A program made the position numbers and the translations under genes. A model generated the notes under the pieces. That model searched no databases. It was given only the letters and a program-made list of their open reading frames with translations, and was not told the DNA's origin. From Pseudoips prasinana (taxonomy: Eukaryota > Arthropoda > Insecta > Lepidoptera > Nolidae): a stretch of DNA of 64,000 nucleotides. Location of the stretch: contig OX621246.1 in the NCBI GenBank assembly GCA_951640165.1, positions 3,435,001 to 3,499,000 on the forward strand, in the 5' to 3' direction. Shown here one piece after another: positions 33,368 through 44,554 of the stretch (positions are counted from its first letter, which is position 1; each line of letters opens with the position of its first letter).

Positions 33368-34184
33368 TAATAATATGTTTGTGGCTGAATATTTTCTTAC
33401 TATAAACATAAAAAATATAATTAATAAAGTGATAAAATCTGTTTATATGATTATAAAATGCATCCTGGAAACGTATTCTACAAGCTAATAATTCAATTGT
33501 TTCCCTTTTCGCACCATTTGCTGAAAATAATGATATATTTTCCGGTTTCGACCCACGATATCTATTAGTTACAATTAAAATTATAATAATGCTAGGATAT
33601 AAGTATATCCTAACATATACAGTATAGGGATAATATTGCTGGGAAAATATTACATAGGGAAAGTTTAGTAGGACTTCACAATGTTCCTTAGAATTCGACG
33701 ATAATCGGTAAGAGAAACCATCATGCCACAATATGCGTCACGGCACATGAGTCAGTTTTACTTTTGCCCCAAAAGCGCGCAAATAAATTTTTCATATCAA
33801 AGATCGAGAGTAATATTTTTGAAGTGTCTTAATGCGGATTACGGTGGGAGTTAAAAGCGAAGAAGTAAAATCACCTTTGCTTTATTTTTGTTTCTCTCTC
33901 GTAAGGTCAGTCCTACAACTTCTATTCAATTCGTGTAATGTCTTAAAATGAATTAGAATTTTGCAATTCTATATGGATTTTGAACAAGAACTTCAATTCT
34001 CCGGAGGCTGCCCCGTAACCACACGCTTTAAGAATTTATTACTGTCTCCATGTTTTGACTTAAATTCTCATAGAAGTTATAAGAAGCGTAGCTTCCATAT
34101 GTGAACGGTTTAAAAATATACACTCTTTGCTATCAGCATGCTATGCAGTCACCTTTATACTTATCTTTTCTTCCACCATATTTA
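33368..34184. other. non-coding, nothing recognised
   Basis: AT-rich. The 147-codon minus-strand open frame at 33288-33731 starts outside, overlaps the Helitron-like copy, and has no domain I recognise. Confidence 0.45.
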
Positions 34185-34425
34185 AACGTCACCATATCAG
34201 CCGAGAGACGTCCACTGCTGGAAAAAGGCCTTCCCCAAAGATCTCTACAATTTCTGGTCTAGTGCTATCCGCATCCAGCGATTTCCAGCAACCCTCACAA
34301 GATCATCGGTCGACCTTGTGAGGGGCCTACCCACGCTACGTCTTCCAGCAATCAGTTCTACGAGCTATGTGCCTCGGCTACTGCCACTTCAGCTTTGCAA
34401 TTCTTCGACTAATGTCGGTAAATTT
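34185..34425 (-). mobile_element. LINE-R 3' end
   Basis: Antisense on the plus strand: GAGACGTCCACTGCTGGAAA, CTTGTGAGGGGCCTACCCAC, CTGCCACTTCAGCTTTGCAA. Relatively complete. Confidence 0.82.
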
Positions 34426-34833
34426 GGTACGTTTAAATTTGCCAGCAAATTAATGCGACCGCACCAGCAACTTTGATTAAAGATAGACCAGTTATTTTAT
34501 TGCATATCAATAAAAGCATAAGTCTCGATATTTTAAATACCGCGTTCCGACAACTTTATTTGTGTGCATCAATAAATCTTTGGAAGTCGTGTTTTTATGT
34601 GCGCATACATAATGTGTACCAATTAGTACGCTTTGTATATGTTATGGTGCATGGACTGTAAGCATGTTATCGCTTAATTATTTTATCCAAATTAATTAAT
34701 GAGACAGCAGTTTGCCGTGTAAAATAGCTTTTCAATAAGAATTAGTCGCCGCAAGGATGCTTGTTTAATAAAGTTTTCATTTTCATTCTAACAGAAACTA
34801 TTAAACTTGAATCCTCTTGTTTAATCATCTTGT

Positions 34834-34903
34834 TACTTAAGTATAGATTAAAATAATGACTAGTTATGTTTAACTAGTCATTCTTTTAATCTATACTTAA
34901 GTA
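34834..34903. repeat. hairpin, 33-bp arms, 4-nt loop
   Basis: The left arm at 34834-34866 and right arm at 34871-34903 pair with one mismatch (TACTTAAGTATAGATTAAAA, then ATGACTAGTTA). Very tight loop (TGTT). Confidence 0.9.
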
Positions 34904-34912
34904 TAATATATA

Positions 34913-34935
34913 ACTAGAAGAACTTTTCTTCTAGT
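34913..34935. repeat. small hairpin next to the 33-bp one
   Basis: ACTAGAAGAA at 34913-34922 and its exact inverse at 34926-34935, with a 3-nt loop. Confidence 0.8.
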
Positions 34936-34969
34936 CAAGCGATTGGTATAAAGAAATACGAGACTTTAC

Positions 34970-35280
34970 TATCGATTAAAAAAAATGGTAACGGGCTGGC
35001 TGATATAAATGTAACTTGGTTGAAACGTCGGGAAAATAACACTAAAATTTATATGGTATCAAACAGAAATCATTTTCTTTCGTAAAAAATAAAGTCGTCA
35101 CGTGCTTTCTGACATCAATGTAACTCGACCGAAACGTCGGGAAAATGAAAATAAAATGTATATGGGGTCATACTGAAAGCATTTTCTATCGATAAAAAAT
35201 GTAGTCAGGAGGTTTCTGAAACCGATGTTACTTGGTCGAAACGTCGGGAAAGTAACGATAAAAGTTAGTCATGTTAATAC
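34970..35280 (+). repeat. tandem repeat, about 108-bp unit, 2.7 copies
   Basis: GAAACGTCGGGAAA stands at 35022, 35131 and 35238, with matching flanks (GTAACTTGGT before, ATAAAATTTATATGG after). The copies differ by many substitutions, so the array is not young. Confidence 0.85.
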
Positions 35281-35850
35281 CCAAACGTGTATATCAAGGA
35301 AGTTATTATCATAATGGACCTAATAAAGGCATACCTAAATTTAAATACTCACTTATATCTCCAAACAACTTTCATTAAATTTGATTTCTTTAAAGCAGTG
35401 ATAGTGCACTGCACTCTGACTAAACTTCACATTCCTAACAAATCTCACACAAGTATTAGCATATAAAATTAACCTAGTTAAGTCATCTACGAGTTTACGT
35501 ATTAGTCAACATTCATATAGTAGTCAACAGTATCACGATTCACAGAAAACTGACACATCTCGTCTATAAAATACAAGGAAAGTCGTGATATAAATTAATT
35601 GATTTCATTGGGTTTTTACTAATCTAGAGTAGAGGTCTAGGTTTTGCGTCTTATTATTTTTTGCAGTGCATGTGTTGTTTACTACCAAGTTGGAAAAGAA
35701 TGACTAAACCCACTTGATGATAAATATTTACCTGTAGCTTGTGAATATATAACTTTAAATTTTAAAATGAGAGCATTTTTTTTGATAAGATGAAACTCGC
35801 TGTAATGGATGTATCCCTGTATATCGGGGTACTTTACGAACATATTAGAC
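35281..35850. other. non-coding, nothing recognised
   Basis: AT-rich spacer. Confidence 0.4.
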
Positions 35851-36266
35851 GGTCACCGTAGCCTAGTTGGTAGTGCTCCTGCCTACGAAACTGGTGGTCC
35901 TGGGTGCGAATCCCGGTAAGTGCAAATATTTGTGTGATGAGCACGAATATTTGTTTCCTAGTCATGGATGTTTTCTATGTATTAAGGCATTTAATTATTT
36001 TATTATATGAATACAAGTATTTAACTTAACTTAATAACAAAGAACCTAAATAAACTTATGAATAACCATAACTACCTACATTAGAAAGAAAAACTAAATC
36101 TACGAAAAAGTAAATTATTTACATAAATTTTTCTCTATGTATTTAAGTATTTATCTATCTATATAAGTATGTATATCGTCGCCTGGTACCCATAGTACAA
36201 GCTTTGCTTAGTTTGGGGCTGGGATGTTCTGTGTGACCTTGTCCCTAGATATTATTATTATTATTA
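35851..36266 (+). mobile_element. SINE-1 copy split by a 150-bp insertion
   Basis: Head GGTCACCGTAGCCTAGTTGG to TTTTCTATGTATT at 35983, then foreign sequence, then TAAGTATTTATCTATC and the normal 3' end with (ATT)n. Confidence 0.9.
35984..36133. mobile_element. 150-bp insertion with 10-bp target duplication
   Basis: TCTATGTATT stands on both sides (35974-35983 and 36134-36143), while the intact SINE-1 has it once. The insert is A/T-rich, starts AAGGCATTTAATTATTTTAT and has no coding capacity. The duplication fits LINE-driven retroposition, with a truncated element probably in minus orientation. Confidence 0.75.
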
Positions 36267-36280
36267 CATATAATTAATGG

Positions 36281-36396
36281 AACAGAACCAGTACGACTAT
36301 GTATGCGTCACACAAAGTAAATAGTTGTCATATGCGGGAATCGATCTCGTAATACGAAATGGTCAGCCAATTGTCTAATCCGCTGCACCACACGTG
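36281..36396 (-). mobile_element. SINE-5 head fragment
   Basis: Minus strand: ATAGTTGTCATATGCGGGAA then TCGATCTCG, and CGCTGCACCACACGTG. It resembles the other SINE-5 heads, where an ACTATTTGTGTGAC segment follows the B box. Confidence 0.55.
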
Positions 36397-36477
36397 AATC
36401 TAAATAATAATTTTCACATTATAATATTTAATTACATTAACTTAAATAAGCTAGCTAAGTAACTAAACCAACCAAAT

Positions 36478-36554
36478 AATCGTACTCATCACACAAAGAC
36501 ATGCCCTGGGTGGGGATCGAACCCACGACCTCTGGCTTAGCAGCCATTGTGTGG
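36478..36554 (-). mobile_element. SINE-2 head fragment
   Basis: GGGGATCGAACCCACGACCT then CTGGCTTAGCA, the inverse of the tRNA-like head. Confidence 0.7.
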
Positions 36555-36719
36555 TTTAATCCACAGATTTAACTTGAATATGACTAAGCCTCCATCTATT
36601 GATGAAACTCAGCTCAGAAGCTTTTGAGCTCCGATTCGAAATTCATTCCTAAATACGAATCTTAGATGGAAGACACAATCACTAAAATAGTTATTTCGGT
36701 GGTTAGTTTTTATCATTAT

Positions 36720-36905
36720 GTATCATCATCGTCATCATCATATCAGCCCAAAGACGTCCACTGCTGGACAAAGGCCTCCCCATAAGATCTCCACAATTTC
36801 CGGTCTTGCGCTATCCGCATCCAGCGATTTCCAGCGACCCGCACAATACATCGGTCCATCTAGTAGGGGGCCTGCCCACGCTGTGTCTTCCGTTGTATTA
36901 TGTAG
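36720..36905 (-). mobile_element. LINE-R 3' end
   Basis: (CAT)n, GACGTCCACTGCTGGACAAA, CTTGCGCTATCCGCATCCAG, GTAGGGGGCCTGCCCACGCT: antisense on the plus strand, well matched. Confidence 0.85.
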
Positions 36906-37229
36906 TCGTACTACTATTTTAGCATAATGTAATTCTTAATGAAATTCATGTATATTGAAATCTTAACTTCATTTTAATTTATCGAAGTTCAAGTTATCTT
37001 ATCTACCGCCAAAGCATAACATTCTTTTTAATTACTAATGATTTGTCATAAAGTATCTACCTATTAGTGTATCAATTTGTAAATATAGGAAAATGCAGTA
37101 AAAATTATAAAGAAGTTGCTCTTTCCGGCCTTTAGACTTACTATTCTATGTTTAAATAGGGCTGTCAAAGATAACTTTCTATATGTATTTTAAAGGCAAC
37201 GTCAACACTAGAGAAATATAATATGTATC
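36906..37229. other. non-coding, nothing recognised
   Basis: AT-rich spacer. Confidence 0.4.
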
Positions 37230-37337
37230 ACCAGGGTCTTTACAAACGTCAAAATCATGGACACAAAGTACTCCCAGACACAAAGAACAATAATTTATGG
37301 GCCACACAATTTGTTGTCCTGCGCGTCCAACCCTAAA
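37230..37337 (-). mobile_element. SINE-5 fragment
   Basis: ATCATGGACACAAAGTACTC, AACAATAATTTATGGGCCAC, TTGTTGTCCTGCGCGTCCAA: the inverse of the segment after the head of the 46538 copy. Confidence 0.6.
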
Positions 37338-37496
37338 TATAAGGGCGCACCTTAATCGTGTGTAGTGAGAATATTGTAGCAAAGTCAACCAAATGATAAA
37401 TTTAAATAGTATTAGAAGCTTTTTTAAGAATTCTATTAAATTTAAATGTCGCTGATATTACATAAGTTGATACCTTTTTAGGTATCAATCTATCTC

Positions 37497-38108
37497 ATTA
37501 TGTCTGCCGAAATACCCCCACAGCTGGACAAAGGCCTCCCCCAAAGATTTCCACAATAGCGCTTGTTTTGCGCTATCCGCATCCAGCAATTTAAATAAAT
37601 AAATAAAAAAGGTTTTTATTCACGGAGACTTTAAAAAAGAGCTTGTAAATAGTCAGAACATGTTCGTAGTAATATATAATTATTTCTAGGTACATATAGA
37701 TATTAAGGTACACGGATTGTAGGAAATAATTTACAATAAGATTTATTTTGTAACAGTCACGATATTTAACTAACTTAAATTAAGTTATTGTCAAGGATCA
37801 TGTGTAGGTTTAGTTATCAAAATTTTAAAATTTAGCTTAATTTTTACTACATATTGTCTGAATGGTTCTGTCTATATTGATGTACGAATTAAATGTTATT
37901 ATTATGGCGGACCTTGTGTTTATAACGACGGTCGCGCTTTAATGCTACCACCGGATCCAATGCGCCCCAACTGAGAAGACCCAGCGAAACAAACTCAGCG
38001 GGTGTCTCTACTACCGGTTTCAACACGGTCCAACTTCCAGCGACCTTCACAAGATCATCAGTTCATCTTGTAGGGGGCCTGCCCACGCTGCGTCTTCCGG
38101 TCAATCTA
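37497..38108 (-). mobile_element. LINE-R copy split by element E
   Basis: 37497-37592 and 38031-38108 are adjacent in other LINE-R copies (CGCATCCAGC.ATTTCCAGCG). CAATTT at 37587-37592 and CAACTT at 38031-38036 fit a slightly mutated 6-bp target duplication. Confidence 0.8.
37593..38030 (-). mobile_element. element E (retroposon-like), inserted in LINE-R
   Basis: Minus strand, ending in (ATTT)n at 37593. It shares CTCAGTTGGGGCGCATTGGA then TCCGGTGGTAGCATTAAA with the plus-strand copy at 59480. No open frame. The tail and target duplication fit retroposition. The family is not recognised. Confidence 0.72.
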
Positions 38109-38384
38109 TCAAGTATCACCCAAATTCAAGCGTCTAAAATCTAGTAAAAAATCATAACCTTACCAGCACTCCCTTCATCATCAGTGTACCTTACTCTCAT
38201 CCAGTACTATAAAATGAGATGGAGTATATTCTGTACGCTACTTCCCAGGTCGAGCTGCTCATAGCGCAAAAATTTTCTTCGGTTAGCTGCCCAGGAGTTA
38301 CGTATAGGGCTTGTAAAGTTAATGCTTATAGTCTCAGTAAACTGTGTCTTGACTAAAGTAGAACTAACATACAATTGACTAACC

Positions 38385-38610
38385 TGTGGGGTTAGTGGTT
38401 ATTGACCCTGACTAAGCCCGAGGCCGTGGGTTCGATCCCTACTCAGGACCAATCTTAAGTGCACCATTATTTGTTCTGAATCTGGGTGTAATTTATCTTT
38501 AATATGTATGTATTTAGTAAATGTAAGTATAATATAAGTATGTTTATTAGTTATCTGGTTGCCATAGTACAGGCTCTGCTTTGGTTGGGATCAGATGGCA
38601 GTATGTTATT
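38385..38610 (+). mobile_element. SINE-2, complete copy
   Basis: GAGGCCGTGGGTTCGATCCC, ATTATTTGTTCTGAATCTGG, CTGGTTGCCATAGTACAGGC, GATCAGATGGCAGTATG. Confidence 0.85.
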
Positions 38611-38635
38611 TGTCTCAATATATTTTAGTTATTAA

Positions 38636-38802
38636 CTAGCAATGATGCGTTTCACTTTATAAATCATACATACGTAATATTCGGATATGTAAGCTATATT
38701 ACTACGAAGATTTATCAAAATCTATTCGATAGTTTTTGCGTGAAACAAACAATATCCATTAATCCATCCTCACAAATTTTCGTATTTATAATATTAGTAA
38801 GA
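38636..38802 (-). mobile_element. Helitron-like copy with decayed 3' end
   Basis: On the minus strand it begins A|TCTTACTAATATTATAAATA at 38802 and keeps the family body. CTAG stands at 38636 but the hairpin before it is lost. Confidence 0.75.
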
Positions 38803-39598
38803 TTATTTATATATGAATGATTATTATGAGTAATAATTTTCCAATATCAAACTCTCCAATAAAATTGTACAATTCTGCAATACTAACGTACAATTCTGCA
38901 ATCACAACAAGTACTATTCTCTATAATTAATATATAATTAAGGTTAAGCTGAGCTCGAGTATGACTTCCCATTAAATGTATAGTAAGGATTATTTTCTGA
39001 GAGGGTTATTACAGTTCTATAGCACACATTCCTACTACAAGTACATTTCACAAAATTAATTATGTTTTTATCGTACACCATCTATACATTAAAGAGACAA
39101 CCTTACCATACGTTACGCCACATGATTAGCATAGACCACGAGGTCATTTGCGTAGGCGCAGTTCACAACAGAACTCTTTCCAATACACTCCGAATCTCCG
39201 ATACAGATTCATGCGCGTGGGCACAAAAACCTTTCAGATTGTTTATTGATCAATATATTACAAGGAATGTGTGAATATTTCTTTAAAACTACAATTTGAA
39301 GTGATTGAATTATGTTCGAATTTGTGATAAGCGTTTTGTATTAGCGAAAGCTGAGTTAAATTAGTATAATGCTGGTTTATTGTAGTTTTATTGATGGATT
39401 TGTAGATTTATATGCTGATAGGGTGTGGGAAAGGTATTATATTGCCTGTTTGATGCTATAGTTTTTATTGAAATAAAATATTTATCAAGCATTTTAAACG
39501 TACCGACATAACGTGTGGCCTACGCTCTTATGTAACAATATTACTTAAACATTACTTTGACATTGATTCTTTATTGGTCATATCAGAGAATTACATAA
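38803..39598. other. non-coding, nothing recognised
   Basis: AT-rich. The repeated string TACAATTCTGCAAT occurs at 38869 and 38889. Confidence 0.4.
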
Positions 39599-39599
39599 C

Positions 39600-39668
39600 A
39601 CGAGTTATGCCCCGCGGTTTTACCTGCGTTATATTTTATAAATTATGTAGCCTATGTGTTATTCGGAC
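39600..39668 (-). mobile_element. Helitron-like 3' fragment
   Basis: CCCCGCGGTTTTACCTGCGT then the family's inner TTTATAAATTATGTAGCCTA. The CTAG end has changed. Confidence 0.7.
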
Positions 39669-39713
39669 AAACAGATAAAAACAAGACCTTTTGACTTACG
39701 GTAAATAACTTCG

Positions 39714-39778
39714 GCACATCGGATACGTTCTACCTCGATCTATTATTATAAGATCGGGGTAGAACGTATCCGATGTGC
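39714..39778. repeat. hairpin, 28-bp arms, 9-nt loop
   Basis: Arms at 39714-39741 and 39751-39778 pair with one mismatch (GCACATCGGATACGTTCTAC, then CGATCT). It is GC-richer than the background, and size and loop are within the range of a microRNA precursor. No family match in this window. Confidence 0.88.
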
Positions 39779-40279
39779 AATTATATTATAATAACTCCGC
39801 GTATTATAAACAGTTTTAGTACTTTGACACTTCTATGTATGCCCTGTTTTATTCATACGAGCTATATTAGAGGGAGATGTAATGATACTTAGATTAGTAT
39901 AATGGTGTAAAAGTTCAATATCAATAAATGTAATATTGCTAGAAGACAAGTTAACGTGCGTTGGAATATTTTATAAAAAGACGAGTGTCCTTTAGACCAC
40001 ACGACTGTAGTAAAACTTCAAACGATGATGACAGCTGACTATGAGAGAAAGAGAGAAAGAAAATGTCTCTCTGGCCCCTACCTACAGTAATATACGAAAC
40101 GTAATTTTACTTTACCTTTTTCTAAGTTCACTAATTTACATCTCTCTCTCAACTTTCACTCGCATCGCATCACATCACATCACATTTTTCGTTTCGCATT
40201 CACCAGCATATTCTCCAAGTCAAGCTGGCGTAGAAAGCTTCACTTCAACAAAAAATTATCATATTTTATTACAACTTCA
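39779..40279. other. non-coding, nothing recognised
   Basis: AT-rich with GAGA and CATCACAT runs at 40041-40070 and 40165-40182. Confidence 0.4.
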
Positions 40280-40510
40280 TCATGTCAGCCAAAGTACGTC
40301 CACTGCTAGACAAAAGCCTCCCTAAAGAATGGGGTGATATGTCATAATCGCCACGCTTGGCAGACGGGTTGGCGATCGCAGTTTGATGCTCATAGTTCAC
40401 AGAAAAACGTTGCTGCACGTTCTCAGGTAGGTATTGCCCCGGACGATTTCTACGCCTTCCTCGGAATGAGATGGACTGATGATATTCTATGCCGTCACCA
40501 CACAACAAAT
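40280..40510 (-). mobile_element. LINE-D copy
   Basis: GTACGTCCACTGCTAGACAA, GTCATAATCGCCACGCTTGG, GGGTTGGCGATCGCAGTTTG, then GATGATATTCTATGCCGTCA. Nearly full compared with the other copies. Confidence 0.85.
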
Positions 40511-41290
40511 CATAAATGGTATAAATATTAATGACACTAAATATTCCAAAGCCATTGGACAGCCCCTAAATTAATCTCTAAAAATATTCCATAAACAGGA
40601 CTTAATCCGGAACTAAACACATCCCAACCAAACACCGTCACCCGATCCCACTTAAAAATAACCCACAAATACCATATTCCGCGTATCTTACGTAACGTAT
40701 AATAAGTTTAATGTGTAATCGCATACGGAATCGCGGTACATACATCAGGACGGAACCCGACACTAAGGTCGCCGGTTATCGCCCCAAGCTTTGCCATTAT
40801 TTCGTTTGATATATCAACCCGTTTTAGTTACCATAATGATTTTGGTTATATGGTGATATGGTTGGACGGTGTGGTGGAATTAGAATCTGATTTGTGGTCG
40901 TTTATTGAGTATACGTATGGTCACATTCTCGTTTAGTAGGGATCACAAACTTTTCAGAAACTAATATAAGAATGAAACAAAATCATTATATTATGTACTC
41001 AGGAAAAATACAAAATAATTTATACAAAAGTATTTATGTAAAATGTACCTAAAAGGTACAAGCATATTTTTTTTATTGCCGTCTATTAGCTCACTCTACT
41101 AGACATAACGCTATACGTGTGTAAATAAAAAAAGATATCGTGCAATGCAGATTCAAAATGTTTTGTGAGATTTTAGTGTCACAAATGTATATAATATTAA
41201 ATTAACTTTCAGCTAACATATATAGACTATTCTGTCTATATACTAGGTAGTTATTTTTTTTTATAATTGAACAAGGACAGGAAATCTCTG
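40511..41290. other. non-coding, nothing recognised
   Basis: 40730-40800 is less AT-rich (GGAACCCGACACTAAGGTCG) but matches nothing else here. Confidence 0.4.
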
Positions 41291-41454
41291 TATTGCGGGG
41301 ATTTCACAAACATTATACTCATGGACACAAAGTAAACCCAGAACAACAATTCAAGGGTCACACAAACAGTTGTCCTAAGTGGAACTTAAACCCGAAACAC
41401 CGGTTGCAAGGTAGTAACGAGTCGACCACCTTAACTCTTGCGTTACTCATGCAG
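41291..41454 (-). mobile_element. SINE-5 copy, diverged
   Basis: TGGACACAAAGTAAACCCAG, GTCACACAAACAGTTGTCCT then the inverse head up to 41450. One of four minus-strand SINE-5 pieces in the window. Confidence 0.62.
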
Positions 41455-42147
41455 TTTCACTAAAAGTTGTAAATAAACTTACTATTGTTTTAAACTGTAA
41501 GTAGGCAACCTATTTACCAGCCAACACCTCTTCATTCTTAAGGCCGCGATAAAACAATCATGAAAACAAATACGGGGTGTGAAGGACAGCCTAACGGAAA
41601 TAGAAAAATTGTGGTTCGGTACTTGCTTCTAGAGCTCTTAGTGTTAAAACTACAGGTCAATACCTCTTTTTAAGAGATAAAACATCTCAATTCATAAAAC
41701 TTTATTTGTATTTACTAGATTAAGATACGAGTTTAGTGCGATTACATTATTAGTTTAGTTTATACTGAAAGCGCTTACCATAGAGTATGACACTTGCAAT
41801 ACAGATAACATAAATTAGGTCACGTTGACCCTACTTTCTTACCTGATATGTTTTAGAAATAGATAAAATTAGTTAGTTGCTTTGCGATAATCTATCATAA
41901 TCAACATACAGATTTGTTGTGTACTGTTCATTCCGCTAATGATCAGTTTAATCAAGTTGGAATGCAATTTGCACCGCCTACCTGCACGCATATACAACAA
42001 GAAAGACAATATAAATAAGCAAATTACATACATACACCAATATGATACTCAATACTCAAATTCGGACGCTCTGGAGAGGGGTGTAAATTGCACAGCCCAG
42101 CTTCACTAAACTCGCAAATAGCGTAATAAGCACTTTATTGTCTGACT
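41455..42147. other. non-coding, nothing recognised
   Basis: AT-rich spacer. Confidence 0.4.
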
Positions 42148-42520
42148 GCCTCGATGGTCTAGCGGTAGCGTGTTCACCCGCAGATAACGAGGTCCTGGGT
42201 TCAAATCCCGGGTCGGGCTAAAAGTGATTTTGGGACTTTTCTGTAAAAAGAAAAATTTCTCAATATTAGCCCGAAGTCTGGGAGTTGGCGGTATTATACC
42301 TCCGTGCCTCGGAGAGCACGTAAAGCCGTCGGTCCTGTACCTAACCTCTTTCCGGTCGTGTCGCTAGGCGTCCCATCGGATCATGAGAGTGATGGAATAG
42401 AAAGTGCTCCTGTGTTTGCGCACACACTTGAGCACTATAATATGTCCCGCGCAGATGGCTAATCTCTGTTGAGACTGGCCGCCGTGGCCGAAATTCGGCT
42501 AGGAGGACATTATTATTATT
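42148..42520 (+). mobile_element. SINE-3, complete copy
   Basis: Head GCCTCGATGGTCTAGCGGTA, B-box GGTTCAAATCC, body and end with (ATT)n as at 6271. The two copies differ at few positions. Confidence 0.92.
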
Positions 42521-42592
42521 GTCAGAACCACATAGTTCCTGGAAGTTTTGTTCACTAGGGCAGAATACACGGTTTTTGTGTGACGACCACGA

Positions 42593-42745
42593 ACTACAAG
42601 TCGCAGTATGGGCAGGCTCCCTACAAGATGGACCGATGATATTGTGACGGTTACCGGACGCCGCTGGCTGCGTGTACCACAATACTGGCTATAGTGGAGA
42701 CCTTTGGGGACGCCTATGTCCAGCAGTGGACATATTCCAGCTAAC
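42593..42745 (+). mobile_element. LINE-R 3' end, sense
   Basis: Plus strand: AAGATGGACCGATGATATTG (RWTDDI-like), GTTACCGGACGCCGCTGG, then GACGCCTATGTCCAGCAGTG. Several shifts break the frame. Confidence 0.78.
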
Positions 42746-43239
42746 GTAATTATTGCCAGAAGCAATTTATTTCATTTAAATAAATAAAAATAAATTACTG
42801 ACTCTTTACTTTCTTATCTCCTAGTATCAATTTTCGTTACGCTATGCTTGACACCTCGTTTAATTACATTATCTATGTAATAATACGCTGTAATGTTACA
42901 ATGTAACGTAATAGTAGGTAATGTAATGATAGCGATGTATATAGGTCAGGTACTGATGCGCTACCAAATGCACGCATCGCTGCAGGGCAACTCGATCGGT
43001 TGTGAGCTTAAAGTATAGTGTGGAGCGGAGCGATTAGCGAGGTTTAATAATTTTAATTTATTTTATCAAGTTCTGCGATGGTACGATGAATTATTGTCAA
43101 CAACTTTTTGACAACCGATTGGAACACAATTCATATAGGACTATTCCAAAGTATTGCTTATCCATTAAAATATTACTGAATTTGGTTTACAAACAACGGT
43201 GAAATCACGTGACATATATCATGACATCGATTTCATGTC

Positions 43240-43475
43240 AGTCGAATGGCGGCTGACATGGCTGAAAAGGCCTCCCCAAAAGATTTCTACAATAGAGTTG
43301 TGTCCATCATCTGGAGGGATATACCACACTTGGCAGACGTATTGGCGATCGCAGTATGATGGTCATAGTAGACAAAGAGACGATGATGCCCGTTCTCTGG
43401 TAGATATTCCCTCGGGGTAACTTCTATATGATATCCCCCACGGGATGAGATGGGATGGCAATATCCTATGCCATC
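43240..43475 (-). mobile_element. LINE-D copy, uninterrupted
   Basis: AAGGCCTCCCCAAAAGATTT, GGAGGGATATACC, GCGATCGCAGTATGATGGTC, CCCACGGGATGAGATGGGAT. It serves as the reference for the split copy at 6134. Confidence 0.85.
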
Positions 43476-43635
43476 AAACACATACAAAAAAAAGTTTAAT
43501 TTACAGTCACGACACGGAACCACAACTTTTCACCCAGCAATGGCGCTTAAATAATTAACCGATGTCAAAAGAAGGAGCTTATCAATTCAACTGTATGTAT
43601 AAACATTTCGTTGATTTTTTTTCGTTTTATTTTAT

Positions 43636-43800
43636 ATCAGAGGGCGACAAAATAGCAAGTGAGTCACCTGATGGTAAGTGATCACCGCCGCCCATGGACA
43701 CTCGCGACACCAGAGGTGTCGCGGGTGCGTTGCCGGCCTTTAAAAGTCAGCAAACAAGTGTTGCTGACCCTTCCTCCCACCCCAATGAGCTCTGGCGACC
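43636..43800 (+). repeat. dispersed repeat with CACCTGATGGTAAG motif
   Basis: GTCACCTGATGGTAAGTGAT, CACCGCCGCCCATGGACACT, GGTGCGTTGCCGGCCTTTAA. A repeat I associate with lepidopteran genomes. An inverse, diverged piece lies at 62985-63110. Confidence 0.65.
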
Positions 43801-44051
43801 TTACTCACGCTCGGAAACACAATATTAAAATTATTAATGTTATTATTAAGGAGTGTCTTCTGTAAGGTGGAGGTACTTCCCCAGTCGGGCTGCTCTTTGA
43901 GCGAATGAACGCTATGCCCTACCTCTACTAATTACATATATACATTGATATGATTAGATTATAGTCGTGGTTTCGTGTCGTGTCTATAAATTATACTTTA
44001 TTTTTATTTTCTTTTATGTATACATCGAATCTATTTTCAATAAGAGTTATA

Positions 44052-44285
44052 TTCAGCATGTTTAGCTATGGTCCTTCTGAGTGAACTTTTACCGTGGTGG
44101 TAAGTGTCAAGCGAAGACATTTTAGCATCTGTCTATAGCATCATGTATGTGATTACTCAAAACCTATTTCAATACGAGTCCAAACTATATAATCAGCACG
44201 TTTAGCTAAGGTAATATAATTACACCATGGTGGTCAGTGTTAATGAAGACTTTTTAGCATCTGTCTATAACATCATGGCAAATGA
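44052..44285 (+). repeat. two-copy tandem duplication, period about 135-140 bp
   Basis: CA(T/C)GTTTAGCTA at 44056 and 44196, GGTGGT at 44095 and 44229, and TTTAGCATCTGTCTATA at 44120 and 44254. The copies are diverged. Confidence 0.75.
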
Positions 44286-44554
44286 TAAGTTGTTCTAACT
44301 GGATTCGATATTAAATTCTCAGATAATACCATTTCCTAATAGACTTAATAGAATATGTAAATAGAATGAACAGCCATATCTTTTAGCAAATCCCAGCCAA
44401 TTCCAATAAGCAAATAACTATCGAAAGTTATTTGAATTTCCCACCTACCCGGACCGATTTACGATGACCTAATTGACCTAAAATAGGTGTGTAAACACGC
44501 ATCACATAAATCGCTACCCGCCCAACCTATAGCCGCAGTCGGTCACAGCTCCGA

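Noticed and set aside
33288..33731. 147-codon minus-strand open frame as a gene
   Set aside because: It starts in AT-rich sequence, runs into a Helitron-like copy and shows no known domain.
34970..35280. CRISPR array
   Set aside because: The repeat unit is 108 bp with diverged copies and no spacer pattern, and the DNA is eukaryotic.
41395..41420. TGCAAG|GTAGTA as the donor of the missing zinc-finger exon
   Set aside because: The sequence before it does not encode a zinc finger and belongs to a minus-strand SINE-5 copy.
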